From the NCBI GenBank assembly GCA_003222235.1, contig QHVD01000337.1:1-13220 (forward strand): a stretch of DNA of 13,220 nt, in the 5' to 3' direction. A program made the position numbers and the translations under genes. The notes beneath the pieces are model-generated. The model ran no database searches, had not been told where the DNA came from, and saw only the letters and a list, made by a program, of their open reading frames with translations. This document shows, in pieces, positions 7,106-12,570 of this stretch. This DNA is from Gemmatimonadota bacterium. Lineage in GTDB: Bacteria; Gemmatimonadota; Gemmatimonadetes; Gemmatimonadales; GWC2-71-9. How positions within the stretch are numbered: the first letter of the stretch is position 1; each line of letters starts with the position of its first letter.

Positions 7106-8984
7106 ATGAGATTCGCCACTCTCGCCCTTCTGCTCACGACTCTCACCGCTGTTGGGGCACCCGCGTTCGGCCAAACCCGCGTTCGGCCAAAGCGGCTGGA
7201 CAGATGACGCGCAACGCTGCTACCGGGGTGGGGGCGATCCAACGCTGACGATCCGCTATTGCACGCAGGCCATCGAGTCCGGCAAGCTCAGTGACGAGAA
7301 CCTTTCCATCACCTATGTCAACCGCGGCGGCCTCCTGCTCAACAAGGGCGAGGTTGAGCGCGCGTTGGCCGACTACAACACGGCGGTCCGGCTCAATTCG
7401 GACAACAGCCAGGCCTATGTCGCCCGGGGCAGGCTGTATCGCTTCCGGGGGGAAGAGAACAAGGCTCAGGCCGAGTTCGATCACGCGATCGGGCTCGCCA
7501 TCACGCCGAATCAGGCGAATGGGTACCTCAACCGGGCGCGCGCCTATCGCGCCAAGGGCGACCTCACCTCGGCGCTGGCGGACCTCGATACCGCGAACCA
7601 GATCAACACGAAGTTACGCGAGGTCTACGTGGAGCGGGCCGCCATATACGCCGCCCGGAGAATGTTCGAGCGTGCCATCGGACAGTACGACGAGGCCCTG
7701 CACCTGAATGCCGGCGATGCCGACCTTCTCGACAACCGAGGCGACGCCTACCGCGACCTGGGCGATTTGCGGCGGGCGCTTGCGGACTACGACTCCGCCA
7801 TCTCCCTGCAGTCGGACGTCGCTACGTACTTCGCGGACCGCGCCTGGATCCACAGAATGCTTGGGGACCCGGACCTCGCCATCACCGACTACAGCCAGGC
7901 CATTCGACTCGAGCCCGGCCGGGGCAATCGCTTGCAGGATCGCGCCGCGGCGTACCAGGCCAAGGGCGATTGGAGGAGCGCCATGGCGGACTACGACCGG
8001 GCCATCCAGGTGGAGCCCGATCGCGGGACCTACTTGAGCGCGCGGGCTGAGGCCCGCGAGTACGAGGGCAATTACGCCGGCGCGCTGACCGACCGCGACG
8101 AAGCCATCCGCCTCGAGCCTCGCGACGCGGACTGGCGCGTCGACCGAGCCTGGACGCTGCTCTACGCTGGTCGCACGGACGATGCCCTGGCCGGGTTTGC
8201 GGATGCCATCGGCATGGACCCCGTCGCCCAACGGTACCGGTCGCGTGGCAGTGCGCTCCTGGTGCTGGGGCGCTTCGACGAGGCCCTCGCCGATTTCGAC
8301 CGCGCCATCGAGGCCCAGCCCTCGCGTGGCGTGAACTATGCAGCCCGCGCCAACGTCTTCCTGTATCGCGGACGGCCGTTGGACGGGTTGAAGGACGTCG
8401 AACGCGCCGAGGCGGCCGACCCCGAGTACGCCGGCGCGGCGTCGCGGGCGAAGCTCTTGATGGCCGGACTTCAGCTTGACGACGCGATCCGCGAGTACGC
8501 CAACTATATCGATCGCCGGCCCAACAGCAGCATCGGGTTCTTCGGGCGCGGCTTCGCCCGGATGCTGAAGGGCGACCTGCGGCCGGCGGCCGAAGATTTC
8601 CGCCGAGCGCTCGACTTCAACGCCTGGGATAACGAGACCGTGCTCTGGCTCCACTGGTGTCGGGGCCGCCTCGGCGAAACCCCGAACGGGGAGACGGCCC
8701 GTCATGCCCGCCGCTTCGATCCGAGGAAATGGCCTGGGCCGGCGTTGAAGTTCGCGCTCGGTCGGGTGTCTCTCGATTCCATGCTCGCGGCCGCGCGGGA
8801 TCCCTCGGCGCTCAAGACCCGGGAGCAGGAGGCCCAGGCGTACTTCTTCGCCGGGGAGCACTATCTCGCAACCCGGCAACGAGCCGCAGCGCAGAAGATG
8901 TTTCAGGCGGTACTGGCGAGAAAGGACCCCTGGACGTATTCGGACATTGGCGCCAGAGGCGAGCTCGCGCGCTTGCCGAAGTGA
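7106..8984 (+). CDS. Secreted tetratricopeptide-repeat protein, signal peptide frame-shifted by 16-bp duplication
   Basis: From the ATG at 7106 (GGAG at 7097-7100) the sequence encodes a signal peptide, MRFATLALLLTTLTAVGAPAFG, but this frame ends at 7207. The main frame, open from TTG 7152 to 8984 (610 residues), starts inside the signal peptide DNA. The cause is a perfect 16-bp tandem duplication at 7160-7191. Removing one copy restores a 620-residue protein reading AFGQSGWTDDAQRCYRG, with a normal cleavage site. The mature part has about eleven or twelve TPR units (for example AYRAKGDLTSALADLDTA, AYQAKGDWRSAMADYDRA), then a C-terminal region WPGPALKFALG...REQEAQAYFFAGEHYL like that of NlpI-type TPR proteins. 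TPRs are protein-binding scaffolds. As it stands the product may be inactive, cytoplasmic from TTG, or rescued by frameshifting; an assembly error is also possible. Confidence 0.85.
7160..7191 (+). repeat. Perfect 16-bp tandem duplication
   Basis: CCCGCGTTCGGCCAAA occurs twice head to tail (7160-7175 and 7176-7191). Sixteen is not a multiple of three, so the second copy shifts the frame between the signal peptide and the TPR region of the host gene. Confidence 0.97.
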
Positions 8985-9020
8985 TCGTGCACCGATCCAT
9001 CCGACGACGCCTCCGCGCAG

Positions 9021-9048
9021 TTGACGCCGCGCGAGCGAAGGGTAGACT
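9021..9048 (+). promoter_or_regulatory. Sigma-70-like promoter of the DinB-like gene
   Basis: TTGACG (9021-9026) and TAGACT (9043-9048) are separated by 16 bases. The ATG of the DinB-like gene begins only six bases after the -10 box, so transcription should begin at or next to the start codon and give a leaderless message. A GAAGGG at 9036-9041 would be too far upstream to be a good ribosome-binding site. Confidence 0.5.
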
Positions 9049-9054
9049 CTGCGC

Positions 9055-9609
9055 ATGGCCGCCAAACGATCGCGCAAAGCGACACCTGCGAAGCGCGCAC
9101 GCGCCCGCACCGATGTCCACCGTGCACTACGCGATCACGTCGTCGCGCTGCTGCGCACCGGGCATGCCCACCTGGGCTTCGAGGACGTCGTGGCCGATTG
9201 GCCGGCCGCGCTGCGCGGCGCCAAACCGCCCGGGCAGCCCTTCACCCCGTGGCGGATCCTCGAGCACATCCGCATCTCCCAGTGGGACATCGTCGAGTTC
9301 ACAACGAGCGAGGAGCACGTGTCCCCGGAATGGCCCTCGGGCTACTGGCCCGACACGGACGCGCCGGGCGATGACGCGGTCTGGGACCGGAGCGTGGCGC
9401 AGGTGGAGCGCGATCTCCGGGCGATGGCGAAGCTCGTGGCGGACCCCAAGACGGATCTCTTCGCCCGCATCCCCCACGGCACCGGGCAAACCATCCTGCG
9501 CGAGGCCCTCGTCCTCGCCGACCACAACTCGTACCATCTGGGGCAGCTGTTGCTGCTGAAGCGACTGCTCGGCATCCATCGGGAGAGCGGTCCCCGCACG
9601 CCGTCTTGA
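9055..9609 (+). CDS. DinB/YfiT-like putative metal-dependent protein
   Basis: The product is 184 residues. The DinB fold is a four-helix bundle with a metal held by three histidines. Here these are His71 (in WRILEHIRISQWDI), His157 and His161 (in ADHNSYHLGQLLLLKR), and the DHNSYHLGQL motif is the most recognisable mark of the family. The first 20 residues are very basic (KRSRKATPAKRARAR) and look like a disordered tail, so a later start is possible, but the promoter spacing favours ATG 9055. Members include thiol-dependent S-transferases (bacillithiol, mycothiol) and many proteins of unknown activity; the substrate is not evident. It is separated by 70 bases from the TPR gene. Confidence 0.85.
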   Translation: MAAKRSRKATPAKRARARTDVHRALRDHVVALLRTGHAHLGFEDVVADWPAALRGAKPPGQPFTPWRILEHIRISQWDIVEFTTSEEHVSPEWPSGYWPDTDAPGDDAVWDRSVAQVERDLRAMAKLVADPKTDLFARIPHGTGQTILREALVLADHNSYHLGQLLLLKRLLGIHRESGPRTPS

Positions 9610-9680
9610 CACGTGATCCCAGCGTTCGAGAGACAGACCGTATTCGGACCCCTGATGAGGATCGAAGCGGTTCGAGGTGT

Positions 9681-9808
9681 GTTATGAGGGACTGAAGTCC
9701 CCGCTCGGCGGCGGCGCGTCCTGAAGGACGCATTTGACCGGACGCGGGCGGTGACCAGGGTCCTTCAGGACCCCTGCCGGCCGAGTTGGGACTTCAGTCC
9801 CTCATAAC
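9681..9808. repeat. Modular palindromic repeat element, copy 1 (128 bp)
   Basis: The ends are a perfect 21-bp inverted repeat (9681-9701 with 9788-9808). Inside are second arms GTCCTGAAGGAC (9718-9729) and GTCCTTCAGGAC (9760-9771). Each of the four arms is itself a small palindrome around CTGAAG or its complement CTTCAG: 9688-9701, 9717-9730, 9758-9773 and 9788-9801. Centres within each half are 29 bases apart. The whole can fold into one long hairpin or four small ones. It lies between the DinB-like gene and the small membrane protein gene, and resembles REP/BIME-type intergenic repeats. No transposase is nearby. Confidence 0.85.
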
Positions 9809-9884
9809 AAACGACGGTAACGCCCGCGTACCGCGTGGACTGACCTGTTTTCGGCACCCTACGAGGCAGAACGACTGAGGCACT

Positions 9885-10169
9885 ATGCTTGACTGGATCG
9901 GGTGGCTCGCAACGGCCCTGTTCGTGAGCTCGTACTTCTGCAGACAGCAGGTGACTCTGCGCCGCGTGCAGGGTCTGGCTGCGCTGTTATGGATGGTCTA
10001 CGGGGTGGTGATCCACGCGCTTCCGGTGGTCGTAGCCAACGTGATCGTGGCCGGCGTCGCCGTCTGGTCGTCGTTCGGCCGGGGTCTGCGAGTGGCCACA
10101 GCCACCGACCCGACGTCGCGACCCGGGGAGGTGGCAAGGGAGTCGTGTGACGACGCAAAGAGTGGTTGA
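9885..10169 (+). CDS. Small inner-membrane protein, YgjV/PQ-loop-like
   Basis: The product is 94 residues with about three hydrophobic segments in the first 65 (IGWLATALFVSSYFC; VQGLAALLWMVYGVVI; LPVVVANVIVAGVAVW) and a polar C-terminal tail of about 25. The pattern of an early short helix, a basic loop (RQQVTLRRVQG), then a helix with WMVYG resembles small bacterial membrane proteins such as YgjV or SemiSWEET/PQ-loop proteins. The family link is tentative. GAGG at 9876-9879 may serve as ribosome-binding site. It is bounded by two related palindromic elements. Function unknown. Confidence 0.6.
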   Translation: MLDWIGWLATALFVSSYFCRQQVTLRRVQGLAALLWMVYGVVIHALPVVVANVIVAGVAVWSSFGRGLRVATATDPTSRPGEVARESCDDAKSG

Positions 10170-10372
10170 GGGGCCGCGACTCCCGCAGCGTCGAGCCGGA
10201 CGTTATCGAGCGGTTGCAGCACATTCAGGACTCCATCGTCACGCTGCTGCCGCGCCTGATGGCGCGGGGGCAAATGGGCGATCGCAGTGTGTACATGAAA
10301 AAGGTCGTTGAGAGATTGGGAGGGGTGATCGCACGGGCTGAAGCCCGGCCTCGGCTGCGGGGTCCGTCCTGA
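10166..10372 (+). CDS. Small hypothetical protein whose end lies in a repeat element
   Basis: The frame is 68 residues from TTG 10166, overlapping the stop of the previous gene as TTGA. Residues about 10-55 (DVIERLQHIQDSIVTLLPRL, then MGDRSVYMKKVVERLGGVI) look like amphipathic helices rather than random GC-rich sequence. The last dozen or so residues and the stop codon come from the palindromic element starting at 10327, the TGA lying inside GTCCTGA. I do not recognise the family. It could be a real small protein, or a remnant whose original end was replaced by repeat insertion. Confidence 0.4.
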   Translation: MRGRDSRSVEPDVIERLQHIQDSIVTLLPRLMARGQMGDRSVYMKKVVERLGGVIARAEARPRLRGPS

Positions 10373-10440
10373 AGGACGGCGGCGCACCAGCGTCCTTCAG
10401 GACGCGCTCGGGCCGAGGGCGCCCTTCAGGGCGTCCGATC
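10327..10440. repeat. Modular palindromic repeat element, copy 2 (114 bp)
   Basis: The architecture matches copy 1: four mini-palindromes centred on CTGAAG/CTTCAG at 10334-10347 (CGGGCTGAAGCCCG), 10364-10379 (CCGTCCTGAAGGACGG), 10390-10405 (GCGTCCTTCAGGACGC) and 10420-10433 (CGCCCTTCAGGGCG). Centres within each half are 31 and 29 bases apart. Outer arms begin and end with GATC and pair imperfectly. It sits between convergent genes and may help end transcription of both. The flanking bases of each mini-palindrome differ from copy 1, but self-complementarity is kept. Confidence 0.8.
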
Positions 10441-10480
10441 AATCCACGTCGGTACTCTTCAGGGGTTTTCCGGCACTGTG

Positions 10481-10873
10481 CTAGAGCAGCACGAGCCTGC
10501 CGCCGCCGGTCGCCACGATGACCAGGTTCATCACTACGAGCATCAGGTCGTAGTGCCAGCCGTAGGCCCGGTGGCCCCAAAAGCCGGTCTTCCACACGAA
10601 GATCTTCTTCTGTATCGCCCCGAGCATGATCAGGATCAGCCCGATGGCGGCGAGCTGGGTCAGGGTCCCGAGCGCGAGCCCCGCGCTCCCGAGCACCTCG
10701 GCGGTGCCGAGAAAGACCGTGAAGCCGCGGCTCGCACCGATGCTCTTGGCTCGCTCGGTTGGGTTCTTGAGATGAGTCAGGCCGCTGTCGAAGAACACGA
10801 TTGCGACCATGAGTCTCAGGACCAGCAGACTGACGTCGCCGAACCGCAGCAGCGCGGGAAACACGACGCTCAT
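10481..10873 (-). CDS. DoxX-family membrane protein
   Basis: The product is 130 residues with about four transmembrane segments (VSLLVLRLMVAIVFFDSGLTHL; FTVFLGTAEVLGSAGLALG; LAAIGLILIMLGAIQ; YDLMLVVMNLVIVATGGG). The pattern of early RLMVAIVFFDSGLTHLKNP, central LGTAEVLGSAGLALG and late YDLMLVVM...GGGRL is characteristic of DoxX-like proteins. The ATG at 10873 is chosen over a longer upstream frame because AGGAGA lies just before it and homologues begin near there. It is the last gene of the minus-strand cluster, 22 bases after the small unknown gene. In mycobacteria a DoxX protein forms a membrane complex with superoxide dismutase and a thiol enzyme, which suits the redox neighbours here; that role is inferred. 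Confidence 0.85.
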   Translation of the reverse strand: MSVVFPALLRFGDVSLLVLRLMVAIVFFDSGLTHLKNPTERAKSIGASRGFTVFLGTAEVLGSAGLALGTLTQLAAIGLILIMLGAIQKKIFVWKTGFWGHRAYGWHYDLMLVVMNLVIVATGGGRLVLL

Positions 10874-10895
10874 CTCTTCTCTCCTCGCGTGCTGC

Positions 10896-11216
10896 TCAGT
10901 CGGGCCGCGGCGGATGGCGGCGCAACTGCGCCGTCGCCTCGTCGATGCGGCCGATGTAGCGCCGAACCGCCTCACCGGCCGCCCGCCGCGGCACCACGAA
11001 GTGGCGATCGTCGGGCTCGGAGCTCTTGAGGTCGTCGACCATCAAGTCTCCTCCGTGCGCCTCGACCACCGCTTCGAAGCGCTCCACGGCCGAGAGCAGG
11101 TCCACGAGATCCTCGGGGTTCTCGGCGCCGGTGAGGGCAATGCCGCGGCCGCGCAGCCGGGCCGTCACTTCCGCCGCCGCCGCGGCACGCTCCTCGCGCT
11201 CCTCGTCCCTGTCCAT
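10896..11216 (-). CDS. Conserved-looking small cytoplasmic protein of unknown function
   Basis: The product is 106 residues, very charged, with no signal peptide or membrane segment. It opens with an acidic/basic helix (DRDEEREERAAAAAEVTARL), followed by a compact central part (ALTGAENPEDLVDLLSAVERFEAVVEAHGGDLMVDDLK) and a segment FVVPRRAAGEAVRRYIGRI. I do not recognise a named domain. GAGGAG lies a short distance upstream of the ATG. It lies 15 bases downstream of the DsbA-like gene and 22 bases upstream of DoxX, so it is almost certainly cotranscribed with them. Confidence 0.75.
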   Translation of the reverse strand: MDRDEEREERAAAAAEVTARLRGRGIALTGAENPEDLVDLLSAVERFEAVVEAHGGDLMVDDLKSSEPDDRHFVVPRRAAGEAVRRYIGRIDEATAQLRRHPPRPD

Positions 11217-11231
11217 ACCCGATGCTCCTCG

Positions 11232-11747
11232 CTACAGGGCCCGCCGCAACGCGCGCGCGAGCGTCCTGGCGTCGCCCGGCTCCTCGTGGCGACGGCCGTT
11301 GATGAAGAACCTGGGCGTGCCGGTCACGCCGCTGCTCGTGCCGCTCGCGACGTCCTCGCGCACCCGGGCCGCGTGGACGTGCGAGGCGAGCTCGCGCCGC
11401 ACGCGCTCCGCATCGAGGCCGAGCTCGCGCGCGTACTCCACCAGGTCCTCGTCCGCGAGCGCCGCCTGTCGCTGGTACAACAGATCGTGCACGGCAGCCG
11501 CCTCGGCGACCTCGGCGGCGTGCTGTGCGTGCGGGTGCTCCTCGCTCAGTGGAAAGTGCCGGAACACGAACCTAACCTTCCCTCCCACCTGCCGCAGCAC
11601 TCGCTTCAGCTCCGTGTAGGCGCGGCCGCAGAGCGGGCACTCGAAGTCGCCATACTCGACGAGCGTCACGGCAGCGTGCGCCGTTCCCAAAATGTGGTCG
11701 CGCGGTCCGACCGGCGGCGTGAGCAGCGCCACGGTGAGGTCAGGCAC
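11232..11747 (-). CDS. DsbA-like thioredoxin-fold oxidoreductase (cytoplasmic)
   Basis: The product is 171 residues. The thioredoxin fold is shown by VTLVEYGDFECPLCGRAY with the redox pair Cys37-Cys40 (CPLC), the FVFRHFPL strand, and a cis-proline in GTPRFFINGR (Pro145). The helical insert typical of DsbA/2-hydroxychromene isomerase-like proteins lies between. No signal peptide is visible, so it probably acts in the cytoplasm. The usual short stretch with Trp-x-Met-His before DLL (GKFWEMHDLL type) is missing: the sequence runs AEVAEAAAVHDLLYQ, which suggests a deletion of about eight residues. GTG start overlaps the Dps stop by eight bases, implying coupled translation with Dps. Family is firm; substrate unknown. 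Confidence 0.9.
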   Translation of the reverse strand: MPDLTVALLTPPVGPRDHILGTAHAAVTLVEYGDFECPLCGRAYTELKRVLRQVGGKVRFVFRHFPLSEEHPHAQHAAEVAEAAAVHDLLYQRQAALADEDLVEYARELGLDAERVRRELASHVHAARVREDVASGTSSGVTGTPRFFINGRRHEEPGDARTLARALRRAL

Positions 11748-12351
11748 CCTGCTGGTGCGCCTCCACGAACCAGAGCCACTTGTCCACCCCGCGTGAGATC
11801 TCGGTCAGGATGTCGGCGCTGTCGGCATCCTGGAGGTCGTTCATCTCGTCGATGCCGACCCGCACCGTGCGGCCGAACATGGCGAGCGCATCTGACAGCG
11901 CGGCCACGTGCTCGGCGCCGGTCGAGAGCCCGAGGGGATAGTCCACGAGCGTGGAGCGGTCCGCCACGACCCCCACCGTGCCCTCGGCAACGCCCCCGAG
12001 CTGTACGATCCGCTCGGCGATCAGATCGACGTAGTCCTCGACGTCCTCGTTGATCTCGTCGAACAGTTTGTGCAGCGCGATGAAGGTCGGGCCCTTCACG
12101 TTCCAGTGGGCCTGCTTGCACTGCGCCTGCAGGTCGATGCACTCGGCGAGCCGCTGATTGAGGAGCCCCACCGCCTGGCGCCTGCTGGTCTCCGGCAAAT
12201 CGTTCTTCGTGGAGAATAGCCGCGTGGTCTCGAAGCGCGTCTCCGAAGCGCTGAGGGAGGCGGGCGGCGGGAGCGGTGGGGTGGGCGGGGGCGGGGGCGG
12301 CGGTCCCCGCCGCGTCGTGCCGCTGCGAGTCGTCGTGCCGGTGCGAGTCAT
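11740..12351 (-). CDS. dps: Dps-family DNA-protecting ferritin with proline-rich N-terminal tail
   Basis: The product is 203 residues, longer than the usual 155-170. From about residue 55 it is a standard Dps: CKQAHWNVKGPTFIALHKLFDEI and YVDLIAERIVQLGG. All inter-subunit ferroxidase ligands match E. coli spacing: His82, His94, Asp98, Asp109 and Glu113. Dps dodecamers oxidise Fe(II) with hydrogen peroxide, store iron and protect DNA. The first 45 residues are unusual: Thr/Arg-rich (MTRTGTTTRSGTTRRG), then seven consecutive prolines and PTPPLPPP. This tail may replace the Lys-rich DNA-binding tail of other Dps. The start at 12351 is chosen because AGGAG precedes it; the frame stays open upstream to 12699, so a longer form beginning at 12570 cannot be excluded. 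Confidence 0.95.
   Translation of the reverse strand: MTRTGTTTRSGTTRRGPPPPPPPTPPLPPPASLSASETRFETTRLFSTKNDLPETSRRQAVGLLNQRLAECIDLQAQCKQAHWNVKGPTFIALHKLFDEINEDVEDYVDLIAERIVQLGGVAEGTVGVVADRSTLVDYPLGLSTGAEHVAALSDALAMFGRTVRVGIDEMNDLQDADSADILTEISRGVDKWLWFVEAHQQGA
12269..12297 (+). other. Potential G-quadruplex motif
   Basis: The plus strand has five G-runs of three to five bases separated by loops of six, one, one and one bases (GGG-AGCGGT-GGGG-T-GGG-C-GGGGG-C-GGGGG). This fits the standard G-quadruplex pattern. It is the template strand of the Dps gene and encodes the proline-rich tail as C-runs in the message. Confidence 0.6.
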
Positions 12352-12570
12352 GGATATCTCCTGGTGGAAGTGGTCGTGGATGGTGCCGTCGTGAAGGAAC
12401 ACCGGCTTCGCGCAGTTTGTTCGCAACGCGCTCTCGCCGTCGAGCCCTGCGGGTCTCCTGACCGTGGCGGCAAAGAGCTTACGCGTTTGCCCGGGTGCCG
12501 GCAACGGTGGAGCCGCGCGAGCCCGCAGCCGTTTGCGGATGCGCGCGGCGAGGCTCTCGTCAAAGGCCAT
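12352..12570 (-). pseudogene. TfoX-like N-terminal start, in frame with Dps; probable remnant plus leader
   Basis: An ATG at 12570 overlaps the sigma-factor stop (ATGGCCTTTGA) and reads MAFDESLAARIRKRL, which looks like the opening of TfoX/Sxy N-terminal domain proteins (MAYDE-LA-RIR-). After about 15 residues the likeness ends; the following 58 codons (RARAAPPLPAPGQTRKLFAA and on) show no domain. The frame has no stop and runs straight into Dps. Either this is the stub of a deleted gene, an N-terminal extension on Dps, or coincidence. The strong ribosome-binding site at the Dps ATG favours a stub. Confidence 0.35.

Noticed and set aside
7614..9110. Long minus-strand open frame opposite the TPR gene
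   Set aside because: Its repetitive look is the mirror of the TPR repeats on the other strand; no independent coding signal.
9681..9808. Insertion-sequence or MITE with terminal inverted repeats
   Set aside because: A MITE origin is possible because of the perfect 21-bp terminal repeats, but no target-site duplication was evident and copy 2 has different outer arms, so a structural REP-like repeat fits better.
9681..10440. CRISPR array
   Set aside because: The repeated units are inverted and palindromic and occur in two separate clusters; there are no regular unique spacers and no cas genes.
10874..10975. N-terminal extension of the DoxX-like protein (longer frame from 10975)
   Set aside because: The extra 34 residues are Arg-rich and overlap the end of the upstream gene; the ATG at 10873 has a good AGGAGA ribosome-binding site and fits the family start.
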